Shown here piece by piece: positions 39,045-48,068 of a DNA stretch of 64,000 nt. Numbering within the stretch: position 1 is the first letter of the stretch; the number at the start of each line of letters is the position of its first letter. A program made the position numbers and the translations under genes. This stretch comes from Nitrosomonas sp. PY1 (GTDB taxonomy: Bacteria; Pseudomonadota; Gammaproteobacteria; Burkholderiales; Nitrosomonadaceae): the NCBI RefSeq assembly GCF_022836435.1, contig NZ_BQXC01000001.1:2430121-2494120 (forward strand), read 5' to 3'. Under the pieces are notes generated by a model. It saw only the letters and a list, made by a program, of their open reading frames with translations. It ran no database searches and was not told the origin of the DNA.

Positions 39045-39552
39045 ATTTTCCCCCACATGATTACTGATTTACAGACCCTAGGCTCAACTGTGGCGTTTGT
39101 TTGTTTCTAACGCTCACCTGTTACAGCCAGTATACGGAAGCCATATATAACAATCTTGCTTTACAACTATTAGGATTGACGGTTATTAAATTTCTTTGGC
39201 TCAATTCCATTATTATCCGCAACTTAGATTTTCTTAGTCATGGATATCATCCATACCCTAATTAATCGAACGGAAATTCTAGCATGCTGACGTCACCCTA
39301 ACAAGGGAAAATCATGATTTTTATAGCAATAATCCATGACTATAAAATGGTATTGCCACTCATTATCCCCACGTTTAAAGTCATTTTTGGGGACTTGACT
39401 CAATATCTATTTTCATGACCTACCATGCCATGTTTATCACCTTTAATTTTCTGGTGCCACAAAAAACCCTCCCCATACCAATCTCACCAACAATTCATCC
39501 AGATCATGATATACTGCTCAGTTCGAAGATTTTCTACGGATCAAAAGTTAAA
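39045..39552. other. Intergenic region between ctaC and rpmB
   Basis: No gene is seen. It must hold the oxidase-operon promoter (not clear) and the rpmB promoter. An extended -10 (TG, one base, TATACT; 39507-39515) lies about 40 bases before the rpmB start. Confidence 0.4.
39507..39515 (+). promoter_or_regulatory. Probable extended -10 promoter of rpmB-rpmG
   Basis: TGATATACT at 39507-39515 matches an extended -10 box; the -35 is poor, as is usual with this type. The expected start is near 39522, 31 bases before the rpmB ATG. Confidence 0.45.
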
Positions 39553-39786
39553 ATGGCAAGAATATGCGAAGTAACTCAAAAAAAACCAATGTCTGGTCAC
39601 AATGTTTCTCATGCAAACAATAAAACCAAGAGACGATTTCTACCGAATCTCCAACACCGTAAATTTTGGGTTGAAAGTGAAAATCGCTGGATTAACCTTC
39701 GTTTATCGAATGCCGCGCTACGTACGATAGACAAAAACGGCATTGACACGGTACTGGCTAAATTACATATCAACAAATATAAGTAA
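39553..39786 (+). CDS. rpmB: 50S ribosomal protein L28
   Basis: 77 residues starting '[20 protein letters not shown]', the full usual length. '[20 protein letters not shown]' is conserved. A longer upstream reading frame exists but is not part of the protein. It forms the usual pair with rpmG. Confidence 0.97.
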   Translation: MARICEVTQKKPMSGHNVSHANNKTKRRFLPNLQHRKFWVESENRWINLRLSNAALRTIDKNGIDTVLAKLHINKYK

Positions 39787-39860
39787 TTTACTTGTCTATT
39801 TGTTATTTTTAATTTCTTCTTCTTGATTCTTTCTTAAGAGAACAATGTAAAGGATTTGCA

Positions 39861-40016
39861 ATGCGTGAAAAAATAAAACTTGAGTCTTCTGCAGGAACAG
39901 GGCATTTTTATACAACGACCAAAAATAAGCGAGCTAAGCCAGAAAAGTTAGAAATCAAAAAATTTGATCCGGTAGTTCGTAAACATGTCATTTATAAAGA
40001 GACAAAACTAAAATAG
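39861..40016 (+). CDS. rpmG: 50S ribosomal protein L33
   Basis: 51 residues starting '[20 protein letters not shown]' and ending '[11 protein letters not shown]', the standard L33. It is the zinc-free form (no CxxC pairs). It lies 74 bases after rpmB and before a terminator. Confidence 0.96.
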   Translation: MREKIKLESSAGTGHFYTTTKNKRAKPEKLEIKKFDPVVRKHVIYKETKLK

Positions 40017-40043
40017 CTTAACTTCCCTTCTCTTGATTTAAAT

Positions 40044-40075
40044 AAAAAGAGGCCCGTAAAAACGAGCCTCTTTTT
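40044..40075. terminator. Intrinsic terminator after rpmG
   Basis: AAAAAGAGGC and GCCTCTTTTT pair around a 12-base loop. It serves rpmB-rpmG and, on the other strand, the convergent desaturase gene. Confidence 0.88.
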
Positions 40076-40097
40076 ATTCTCCGCGACCGCTTAGAAA

Positions 40098-41294
40098 CTA
40101 AGCATAGCAACGTAGGCTTTGCGAGAATGTTCTTAATACCTCAATCCCACTTTCCTCTGCACGTTTGCACCAATCCTCCAATTGTTTTACCAATTCCTCG
40201 GTCGATGCGGTTGAACGCTGCCAAATTCCAATCAGTTCTTCACGCATTATATACATCTTATCCAACTCTCTCGCCTGCGTGCTACTTAAAACCTGACTCA
40301 ATTTTTCCTTTTCATGCGCATGCAATGTTCTTGAATCCGCCATTACCCAACGCTTTAGCGTTGGTTTATCAATACCATACTCCGCAATAGCTCCTTTCAA
40401 TCCATCCATCTCTTTCGTAAAAGCTTGCTGCAACGATTTAGTATATTTTGCAAGCACTTCGTAGCGGTGAGAAATAACTGCCTGCAATGTATCTAAGTCA
40501 CAACATTCTTTTTGTTTATTCATTCGCAGCTTAGGCGCTGTTTTTTTAACTTTTGCCAAACCAAATACTTGCAAAATACAAATATAAAGCCAACCAATGT
40601 CAAATTCATACCACTTATTGGACAATCGAGCAGATGTTGCAAAAGCATGATGATTATTGTGCAATTCCTCACCCCCTATCAAAATTCCCCAGGGAACAAT
40701 GTTTCTACTTGCATCTTCCGCTTGAAAATTACGATAGCCCCAGTAATGTCCAACACCATTAATAACACCAGCAGCAAAAATTGGTGCCCATAACATTTGC
40801 ACTGCCCATATAGTAATACCAATTGGACCAAATAGAATCACATCAATGATCAGCATTAACGCAACACCCTTTGCACTATGCTTGCTATAAACATTACGCT
40901 CCACCCAATCATCAGGGGTACCGTATCCATATCGATCCAAAGTTTCTTGGTTTTTTGCTTCCGCCCTATATAGCTCAGAGCCCTCCAGCAATACCTTTTT
41001 AATGCCCACAACCACGGGACTATGAGGATCAGCCTCAGTTTCACACTTAGCATGGTGCTTACGATGAATCGCTGTCCATTGTTTTGTTACCATGCCCGTC
41101 GTCAACCACAACCAAAAGCGAAAAAAATGACTCGCTATAGGATGCAATTCGAGCGCACGATGCGCAGAATGGCGATGTAAGTAAATCGTAATACTCGCTA
41201 TTGTTATATGTGTCATAATCAATGTAACGACAACATACCCCCACCAAGGCATATCTACAACGCCCGACAATAAATGAAGAAAATCCGAAATCAT
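40098..41294 (-). CDS. Acyl-lipid/acyl-CoA delta-9-type fatty acid desaturase
   Basis: 398 residues. Three His boxes are present: 'HRHSAHR', 'HRKHHAKCE' and 'ELHNNHHAFATSA', with four or more transmembrane helices in the first ~200 residues. The remaining ~150 residues form a soluble helical tail that many betaproteobacterial homologues share. It introduces a cis double bond in membrane acyl chains. Confidence 0.92.
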   Translation of the reverse strand: MISDFLHLLSGVVDMPWWGYVVVTLIMTHITIASITIYLHRHSAHRALELHPIASHFFRFWLWLTTGMVTKQWTAIHRKHHAKCETEADPHSPVVVGIKKVLLEGSELYRAEAKNQETLDRYGYGTPDDWVERNVYSKHSAKGVALMLIIDVILFGPIGITIWAVQMLWAPIFAAGVINGVGHYWGYRNFQAEDASRNIVPWGILIGGEELHNNHHAFATSARLSNKWYEFDIGWLYICILQVFGLAKVKKTAPKLRMNKQKECCDLDTLQAVISHRYEVLAKYTKSLQQAFTKEMDGLKGAIAEYGIDKPTLKRWVMADSRTLHAHEKEKLSQVLSSTQARELDKMYIMREELIGIWQRSTASTEELVKQLEDWCKRAEESGIEVLRTFSQSLRCYA

Positions 41295-41645
41295 TTCACG
41301 AAGATCCTTTTAAATAATTCTTAATACTTAATAATCGACCCTGTTTCTATAAACCACACCAGAGCTATTCGAGTCACCCATTAACTACATTTACCCGACA
41401 AAAGCTCTGCTCTGTAGAAACTCTAGGCTATTGTTGAGTATGCCAATAACATTTTTAATTCATTTTTATCATAATGCATAATCCCACGCTCATTATGAAA
41501 TAATCATTCGCTTCCGTTTACCCTTACTAATCTGATAAATTCTAATCGAACTATTCTACATTGATCTTTTCTCTTATAGAAAAAATCGTCAGGGTTAAAA
41601 TCCCCTTAATTAACCTAATTAGAGTATAGAATTCAATAAATAAAA
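41295..41645. other. Intergenic region between desaturase and sixA
   Basis: AT-rich sequence in which I see no gene, RNA or clear terminator. It should contain the desaturase promoter. Confidence 0.4.
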
Positions 41646-42092
41646 TTACAACATATCCGGATACATTACCATTTTCAGCAACGGCTCAATATCATTTTCA
41701 TCTTTTTTTATCCACCATACCGAAGATTTCTTAACTTTTAACCCGGCTGGCACATCACGAATCAAATGATGAACGACTTCCCCTAGCGTTGGCTGATGAC
41801 CAACAATTATCACCGCGCCTTGCTTGTTTGGCCAATCAGCCGCCGATAGAATATCTTGAGCGGTTGCGCCTGGCGCTATGGGATCAATGACTTTAAGATC
41901 AAACTCAAGCATTGCAGCAGTCTGCCGCGTACGACTGGTTGGACTAACAAGTACCTCCGTATTTTCCGGTAACCTAGTCCTAAGCCAGTCAGCAATTTGT
42001 TTAGCTTGAGTTTTTCCTTTTTCAGTTAATTGTCTTGCAGAATCCGGAAAACCTTCTTCAGCTTCGGCATGACGCCATAAAATTAATTCCAT
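41646..42092 (-). CDS. sixA: Phosphohistidine phosphatase SixA
   Basis: 148 residues of the histidine-phosphatase branch: 'LILWRHAEAEEG' (catalytic His) and 'VIIVGHQPTLGEVVHHL' (second His). SixA removes phosphate from His-containing phosphotransfer domains such as that of NPr. It is the last gene of the proC-yggT-yggU-sixA run. Confidence 0.9.
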   Translation of the reverse strand: MELILWRHAEAEEGFPDSARQLTEKGKTQAKQIADWLRTRLPENTEVLVSPTSRTRQTAAMLEFDLKVIDPIAPGATAQDILSAADWPNKQGAVIIVGHQPTLGEVVHHLIRDVPAGLKVKKSSVWWIKKDENDIEPLLKMVMYPDML

Positions 42093-42128
42093 AAATTAAT
42101 TACAAATATATTAATGCCTGTACATTAA

Positions 42129-42431
42129 TCAAGTGGCTATTCTCTCATCATACAGCACATTAGGATTTAGTCCAGGCTTGCGAATCAGTAATACTTTCTG
42201 TCTCGATTTGTTTCCTTCCTTTATTTCTATTTGACTGATTGGAACTTGAAAGCAATCAGCAAGAAACCTCACTAAACATTTATTCGCCCTTCCATCGATT
42301 GGTAAGACCGCAAGCTTTATTTTCAGATTCCCAGCATGCAATCCGGTAACAGCCGTATTTTTAGCACCGGGCTGTATATACAATTTCAGAATTAAATGGC
42401 TTGAATTGTCGTACCGATACCAATTCACCAT
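42129..42431 (-). CDS. yggU: DUF167/YggU family protein
   Basis: 100 residues. 'LYIQPGAKNTAVTGLHAGNL' and 'LPIDGRANKCLVRFLADCF' match the YggU family, function unknown. It follows yggT in the usual yggS-proC-yggT-yggU gene order (yggS is missing here). Confidence 0.92.
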   Translation of the reverse strand: MVNWYRYDNSSHLILKLYIQPGAKNTAVTGLHAGNLKIKLAVLPIDGRANKCLVRFLADCFQVPISQIEIKEGNKSRQKVLLIRKPGLNPNVLYDERIAT

Positions 42432-42447
42432 AACTTAAACAAACAGG

Positions 42448-43020
42448 TTAAATCATTGTAGTAATTTCTCGATGAATTTCCATCACTATCATTAATAAAA
42501 CTTGAATGATAATAAGAGCAAAAAGAGGCGATAAATCTACATTTGCCACGAGCGGAATACGATTACGAAAAACATTTAGAAATGGGGAAGTAAGGCCATC
42601 TAATAAAGGTGCTAATGGGCTATGCGGATTAATCCACGATAAAATAGCTTGTAAGATAATAGCAATCAAAATAATGTAAAGCGACATCTTAACAATTTCC
42701 ACCATACCCAATAACAGCATACCAGGCAGTGCCGTTTCCATATTAACGCTAAAATCATAGCCTTGTAACATAAAGGTACCGAACAAAATAACGCATTCCA
42801 GTAACCACGCCAGTAATAACGATGACAGATCGATGCCCCCCCATCCGGGAATAAACCTTCGCATCGGCCGCACCATGAAACCGGTAACAGCAACAAGGAA
42901 TTGTGAAATCGGGTGGCGGTATGGAAGACGAAAAAACTGGAAATAAAAACGTAACAGCAAAGCTAATGAGAAGAAACCGATTACTGTGTTCAGCAAGAAA
43001 ACAAAAATTTGATTAGACAT
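42448..43020 (-). CDS. yggT: YggT family membrane protein
   Basis: 190 residues from ATG 43020 with AGGA upstream; a longer form from 43050 is possible. It contains two YggT repeats, each with the 'L.FYFQFFRLPYRHPISQF' or 'WINPHSPLAPLLDGLTSPFL' type motif, and four transmembrane helices. It is linked to osmotic or cell-division related membrane functions in other bacteria, but no activity is established. Confidence 0.92.
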   Translation of the reverse strand: MSNQIFVFLLNTVIGFFSLALLLRFYFQFFRLPYRHPISQFLVAVTGFMVRPMRRFIPGWGGIDLSSLLLAWLLECVILFGTFMLQGYDFSVNMETALPGMLLLGMVEIVKMSLYIILIAIILQAILSWINPHSPLAPLLDGLTSPFLNVFRNRIPLVANVDLSPLFALIIIQVLLMIVMEIHREITTMI

Positions 43021-43098
43021 AAACGCTTCCTGAAAAATAATACCCAGCAAAGAATATAATACTCATTTACATTACACAGCTTCTAACACCGTATTCCT

Positions 43099-43911
43099 TC
43101 ATAGATTGCTATATTCATCGCTTATTTGACAAGAGCGTTGCGCAGCAGAATGAACAGCCATTAAAATTTTTTCTTGAACATTCTCTTGCTCCATTGTTCT
43201 GATAGCCTGCTCAGTTGTTCCACCTTTTGAAGTCACCTGCGCGCGCAAAACAGCGGTATCTTTATCACTCAAGCTTGCCAGTTTGCTCGCACCAACAAAA
43301 GTTTGCAAACTCAGTTGCCTGGCTTTTTCAGGTGACAAACCCAAATCAATAGCGGCTTTCTGCAAAGATTCAATAAAATAAAAAACATAAGCAGGTCCAC
43401 TACCAGAAATCGCTGTAACCGCATGCAGCATATCTTCATTTTCAACCCAGAGCGTTAGACCTACCGCCGTCAGTATCGACTCTGCAATCTTTCTATCTTC
43501 TTCATTCACATTTGCAGCAGCATACAATCCAGTCATTCCGCATTGTATAGATGAAGGCGTATTTGGCATTGCACGGACTATCCGAAAATACCCTTCCAGC
43601 CAACGCTCAATATCACCAACACAAATTCCAGCAACAATTGAAATAATGAGTTGATGCTTTAAAAAAGGAGAAAGCTGTTGCGTCAAATCATGCAAGTGCT
43701 GTGGCTTAACGGATAACACAATCACGTCAGTATCAATCACTCCACTTTCAAGATCAGCCAGCGCAGACACCCCAAATGTATCTTTAATCTTTTCGCGGTT
43801 TTCTGCATTTATTTCTACCACATGAAGTTGTTTTGCCAAATAGCCCTGCTGCAATAATCCATTGATTAACGCAGAAGCCATGTTGCCGCCTCCAATGAAT
43901 GTAATATTCAT
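43099..43911 (-). CDS. proC: Pyrroline-5-carboxylate reductase
   Basis: 270 residues from ATG 43911 ('MNITFIGGGNMASALINGL'). NAD(P)-binding 'FIGGGNMA', 'RAMPNTPSSIQCGMTGLYA' and the C-terminal 'VTSKGGTTEQAIRTME' are ProC signatures. It makes the last step of proline synthesis. An in-frame TTG at 43920 is better spaced from AAGGAA but the family start favours the ATG. Confidence 0.95.
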   Translation of the reverse strand: MNITFIGGGNMASALINGLLQQGYLAKQLHVVEINAENREKIKDTFGVSALADLESGVIDTDVIVLSVKPQHLHDLTQQLSPFLKHQLIISIVAGICVGDIERWLEGYFRIVRAMPNTPSSIQCGMTGLYAAANVNEEDRKIAESILTAVGLTLWVENEDMLHAVTAISGSGPAYVFYFIESLQKAAIDLGLSPEKARQLSLQTFVGASKLASLSDKDTAVLRAQVTSKGGTTEQAIRTMEQENVQEKILMAVHSAAQRSCQISDEYSNL

Positions 43912-43966
43912 AGTTATCAAGATTTCCTTTCCATTCTAGAATAACCAACGAAACATTATGATTATT

Positions 43967-44797
43967 CTAATGTTGGCATTTTGTACAATAAAAACTGGAA
44001 CGTTGGCCTTGTTTCGTTTGCTTGATTATATGAGTACACTTTTTGCAATTCTGATCGCCACGCGCATATACCCAATATTGATACTGAAAATATCCTTTAT
44101 TGCCATTGCTATTAACAAAATCACGCAAAGAACTACCACCAGCTGCAATAGCCTGCTTTAGAAGTATTTTAATCGTATCAACCAATTTTTCATAACGTTT
44201 CAAACCAATTCTTCCCGCTGCTATTTTGGGATTAATTCCCGCCAAAAACAACGCCTCATTCGCATAAATATTTCCGACGCCAACCACAATTTGATTATTC
44301 ATCAGTGTTTGTTTGATATTTACGCGCGATCCTCGAGTTTGTTCAATCAAATAGCTTGCATTGAAGTTTTCCGTGAGTGGCTCGGGTCCCAAGCTCCTCA
44401 AAAGTGGATGTTGTAAGACATCCCCTTCATGCCACAACACAGCTCCGAAACGTCTAGGATCCCGCAATCTCAATATCGTTTGATCGTGTAATACTATATC
44501 AAAGTGATCGTGCTTTTCCGGCAAATCAATAGAAGCATTTCTTTTGCCTTGTAATATCCGCAAACTTCCCGACATTCCCAAATGAATCAGTAATGTTCCT
44601 ATACGACAGTCGAACAGCAAAAATTTTGCCCGCCTTGAAATGTTTTGAATGATCATCCCAGGTAATATCAACGGAAGATTATCAGGTATCGGCCAGCGCA
44701 ATCGCGGATTTCTTATAACAATCTGCTCGATAGAACGCCCTTCCAAATAAGGTGCAATACCTAACCGAGTAACCTCAACTTCGGGAAGCTCTGGCAT
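43967..44797 (-). CDS. mutM: Formamidopyrimidine-DNA glycosylase
   Basis: 276 residues. The N-terminal catalytic '[13 protein letters not shown]' (Pro2, Glu3), the helix-two-turn-helix region '[20 protein letters not shown]' and the zinc finger 'CKKC...CTKC' at the C-terminus are all intact. It removes 8-oxoguanine and ring-opened purines. Confidence 0.97.
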   Translation of the reverse strand: MPELPEVEVTRLGIAPYLEGRSIEQIVIRNPRLRWPIPDNLPLILPGMIIQNISRRAKFLLFDCRIGTLLIHLGMSGSLRILQGKRNASIDLPEKHDHFDIVLHDQTILRLRDPRRFGAVLWHEGDVLQHPLLRSLGPEPLTENFNASYLIEQTRGSRVNIKQTLMNNQIVVGVGNIYANEALFLAGINPKIAAGRIGLKRYEKLVDTIKILLKQAIAAGGSSLRDFVNSNGNKGYFQYQYWVYARGDQNCKKCTHIIKQTKQGQRSSFYCTKCQH

Positions 44798-45299
44798 ATG
44801 TTTCGATCACGCTAAAATTTGGAACTTAATAAATGAACAAACTACTACCCTATACACAAAAAATTTAAGTAGTTTATAGATACTAGAACAAAAACTCATA
44901 TATTGAGAAAAAATACAAAGTTCCTGCATACTTTTAATGCTCTTCTATCATTCTAAAAACGAATATTTGTCAATTCTAATAAACAAAATCAATTTGTTAT
45001 AAAATATTACTGTATTGGAAGATTGTAAAAAACCAATCAATATTCCCTCTGTTGTTTTGCGTATACTATTCTTCACCTTATCGAATAAAAAAATTTGGCT
45101 AGTTTCCAAATCGACACAAACAACCAAATTCGTTGCAATTTAGCAACACCCCACCTAAGAAAAACAACAAATTATCGTATAATTGAACAATGAAAAGCAC
45201 GAAGTAGTACAATCAGGCTGACACTAAAATACTCAATGCAGCTCTCATACACGTTAATAGTAATTTTAGAATCGTATTTTTATTTTAAAGGACAACAGC
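44798..45299. other. Intergenic region between mutM and the ompA-like gene
   Basis: AT-rich, without a gene or RNA that I can support. It separates divergent genes and should contain both promoters. AAAGGA precedes the OmpA-family start at 45300. Confidence 0.4.
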
Positions 45300-45968
45300 A
45301 TGAAGAAAATGTCTATCCCAAAAACACTCATTGGAATGACTTTCATACCAATGTTACTTTCCGGAGCCATTGTAGCGCAAGCTGCCATGCAATCGGGTGT
45401 CGACCAAGATCCTTCCTTAAACAAAATCGACGCATATGCGGTTGATGATCGCGGCATAGTCACCAGAAATACAACTGGTTTGTGCTGGCGAACTGGCTAT
45501 TGGACACCTGCCATAGCCATTCCAGAATGCGATCCCGAGCTATTCAAAAAACCTGAGGTTGCGGTAGCTCCACCACCGCCTGTATCTAAAAAAGTTACTT
45601 TCTCGGCGGATGCTTTGTTTGATTTTGATAAAGACACCTTAAAGCCAAATGGAATTCGTTCATTGGATGAGTTTATAAGTGGGATTCACACAGTCAGATA
45701 TGAGCGCATACATGTAGAAGGCCACGCGGATCGTATTGGTTCTGATGAATATAATCATCGACTTTCTCACAGACGTGCTGATGCAGTAAAAGCATATCTG
45801 GTATCGAAAGGAGTTGATCCAGCAAAAATTACAGTTGAGGGCAAAGGGGAAGCCAACCCAGTAACCGGTCATACTTGTGACGGCATTAGAAATAGCAAAG
45901 AGCTAAAACAATGTCTTGCACCTGATCGTCGGGTTGATATTGATACAACAGGAATACAGCAACAGTAG
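45300..45968 (+). CDS. OmpA-family outer-membrane protein
   Basis: 222 residues: a signal peptide ('MLLSGAIVAQAAMQ'), a short N-terminal part with a Cys pair ('GLCWRTGYW', 'IPECDPEL'), a proline hinge ('VAPPPPVSKK') and an OmpA C-terminal peptidoglycan-binding domain ('HVEGHADRIGSDEYNHRLSH', 'RRADAVKAYL'). No eight-stranded barrel is present. Such short proteins are abundant cell-wall linked proteins in Nitrosomonas-like bacteria and are typically highly expressed. Confidence 0.9.
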   Translation: MKKMSIPKTLIGMTFIPMLLSGAIVAQAAMQSGVDQDPSLNKIDAYAVDDRGIVTRNTTGLCWRTGYWTPAIAIPECDPELFKKPEVAVAPPPPVSKKVTFSADALFDFDKDTLKPNGIRSLDEFISGIHTVRYERIHVEGHADRIGSDEYNHRLSHRRADAVKAYLVSKGVDPAKITVEGKGEANPVTGHTCDGIRNSKELKQCLAPDRRVDIDTTGIQQQ

Positions 45969-45977
45969 TTTTTTTAT

Positions 45978-46010
45978 AAAAAACCCTCTGCTTCGGCAGG
46001 GGGTTTTTTA
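45978..46010 (+). terminator. Intrinsic terminator after the ompA-like gene
   Basis: AAAAAACCC...GGGTTTTTT with an inner CTGC/GCAG stem and TTCG loop, the strong UUCG-type terminator. Confidence 0.92.
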
Positions 46011-46111
46011 TTTAATGCGTTTCTTTCTACATACGACGTGAATGCATCCCCTAAGATACTTAGAGACCTCGTATAAAATCAAATCGCTTGTCGATTCCAG
46101 GATCAAAAAAT

Positions 46112-46825
46112 ATGAATCATTACGATGGAGACAGAACTAACGCTGATCCACTCGAACTAGAGAAATTTAGTCAATTAGCTCATCGCTGGTGGGATCCAAA
46201 TAGTGAATTCAAACCACTGCATGAGATCAATCCACTTCGCCTCAATTATATTGATGAATTAGCCGGGCTCTTCGAAAAAAAGGTTCTTGATGTAGGTTGC
46301 GGTGGTGGCATCTTATCAGAAGGCATGGCATCCAAAGGCGCTCACGTTACCGGTATCGATCTCGGCGAGAAAACACTTAAAGTTGCGAAGCTTCACTTAC
46401 TTGAAAGTAAATATCGAATTGACTATCGCAAGGTCGCTGTTGAATCTTTAGCAAAAGAACAACCGCATCAATTCGATGTAGTGACCTGTATGGAAATGCT
46501 TGAACATGTACCAGATTCAATGAGCGTAATTCGTGCCTGTGCTGAGCTTGTCAAACCAGGTGGTTGGGTATTCTTTTCAACGATCAACCGCAATCCAAAA
46601 TCCTACCTGTTTGCCATCATTGGTGCAGAGTATCTGCTAAAACTACTGCCACGTGGCACGCACGATTACGCAAAATTTATCAAACCTTCCGAACTTGCGC
46701 GCATGGCACGTAATGCAAACTTAACTGATGCAAAGCTAATCGGCATGACCTATAATCCAATCAGCAAAACCTATGCGCTAGAAAATGATACCGATGTTAA
46801 CTACATCATGGCTTATCGCGGCTAG
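46112..46825 (+). CDS. ubiG: Ubiquinone methyltransferase UbiG
   Basis: 237 residues from ATG 46112. '[20 protein letters not shown]' and the SAM-binding '[16 protein letters not shown]' are diagnostic of UbiG, the O-methyltransferase that acts twice in ubiquinone synthesis. gph follows 30 bases later, a pairing common in proteobacteria. Confidence 0.96.
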   Translation: MNHYDGDRTNADPLELEKFSQLAHRWWDPNSEFKPLHEINPLRLNYIDELAGLFEKKVLDVGCGGGILSEGMASKGAHVTGIDLGEKTLKVAKLHLLESKYRIDYRKVAVESLAKEQPHQFDVVTCMEMLEHVPDSMSVIRACAELVKPGGWVFFSTINRNPKSYLFAIIGAEYLLKLLPRGTHDYAKFIKPSELARMARNANLTDAKLIGMTYNPISKTYALENDTDVNYIMAYRG

Positions 46826-46855
46826 TTTCAAGTCTCACCACAATACTTCGTCACA

Positions 46856-47503
46856 ATGATCAAGGCTGTTTTGTTTGATTTTGATGGAACTCTGGCCGAT
46901 ACAGCCCCAGACCTTGGTTATGCACTGAATCAACAGCGTATCATACGCGGATTACCTGAATTAGCCATTGAACAAATTCGTCCAATTGCATCGGCCGGAT
47001 CACGTGGACTTCTTGAGCTCGGCTTTAACATTAAACCCGGTCACCATAATTACGAAGCCATGCGTGATGAATTTCTGGGTTTCTATACACGACGACTATG
47101 CCACGATACACGTCTATTTCCCGGTGTCAGTGAATTATTAGAGCAATTACGGCTCCGTAATCTTCCTTGGGGTATTGTCACCAACAAGCCAGCACGTTTT
47201 ACTCGACCACTCTTAAAAATACTAGGACTCGACCAGCAAACTGCCTGTGTCATTTGCGGCGATGAAGTCAATCATACCAAACCGCATCCTGAATCCCTAC
47301 TTAAAGCCAGTGAACATATAAACATCATCCCGGAAGAATGCCTTTACTTAGGAGACGACATACGAGATGTTCACGCCAGCCTAGCTGCGGGTATTCTTCC
47401 GATCGTTGCTCGCTATGGTTACTTAGGAGGGAAAGAACCGCCAGAAAAATGGGGCGCGAAATATTTGATCGACCACCCTCACGAATTACTTGCCTATTTA
47501 TAG
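46856..47503 (+). CDS. gph: Phosphoglycolate phosphatase
   Basis: 215-residue HAD hydrolase. 'VLFDFDGTLADTAPDLGYAL' contains the nucleophile Asp; 'VTNKPARFT' and 'LYLGDDIRDVHASLAAG' are motifs II and IV. It dephosphorylates 2-phosphoglycolate, which autotrophs make by the Rubisco oxygenase reaction. It probably shares a transcript with ubiG. Confidence 0.93.
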   Translation: MIKAVLFDFDGTLADTAPDLGYALNQQRIIRGLPELAIEQIRPIASAGSRGLLELGFNIKPGHHNYEAMRDEFLGFYTRRLCHDTRLFPGVSELLEQLRLRNLPWGIVTNKPARFTRPLLKILGLDQQTACVICGDEVNHTKPHPESLLKASEHINIIPEECLYLGDDIRDVHASLAAGILPIVARYGYLGGKEPPEKWGAKYLIDHPHELLAYL

Positions 47504-47594
47504 GTTTATATATTTATCAGCGCTTCGGTCAAATCTGCTAAAATGACAAGGAAGATTTGAACCTTTCAATCTCATCATTATCAAAACAAACGCC

Positions 47595-47955
47595 GGGGAC
47601 GATCTGGTTTCGACGTGGGTTGCAAAGCAGCGCAGGGCATACCGAGGATCAGATTACCTCGTAAATCCATCTGAAAACAATAGTCGCAAACGACGAAAAC
47701 TACGCTTTAGCCGCTTAATTCGGCTAGCCTCTGCACCGATGGGCCTCAACGCCGGGTCTGGCAACAGACAGCAGAGTCACTAACGAGGATCGCGTTCCGT
47801 AGGGTCACTTTACAGAACGTTAAACAATAGGTGACTCGCCTGTCATCAGCTTGCCAATTGGCGGTTGCCAGGTTAAAACAAATAATATGGCTAAGTATGT
47901 AGAACTGTCTGTAGAGGGCTTGCGGACGCGGGTTCGATTCCCGCCGTCTCCACCA
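47595..47955 (+). ncRNA. ssrA: Transfer-messenger RNA (tmRNA)
   Basis: The 5' GGGGACG pairs with 3' CGTCTCC followed by ACCA, making the tRNA-like acceptor; the 3' T-arm is GGTTCGATTCC. The tag frame at 47686-47718 codes ANDENYALAA and a stop, the usual betaproteobacterial tag. It rescues stalled ribosomes with SmpB. The 3' end has served as attachment site for the element downstream. Confidence 0.96.
47931..47945 (+). repeat. attL core in the ssrA 3' end
   Basis: GGTTCGATTCCCGCC at 47931-47945 is repeated exactly at 54309-54323. The tmRNA itself stays complete, as usual for ssrA-integrated elements. Confidence 0.75.
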
Positions 47956-48068
47956 AACACCGGTCTAACCCAGACCACTCAGGATCGACTAAGACCAAGA
48001 TAAAACAAGGTCTTAGTTCAAATCCATCAAACGCACCATCAGTCTCGGTAGGTCTGCATTGGCCTCAG

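Noticed and set aside
39415..39552. 46-residue N-terminal extension of L28
   Set aside because: L28 begins MARICEV; the upstream part is not conserved and overlaps the promoter.
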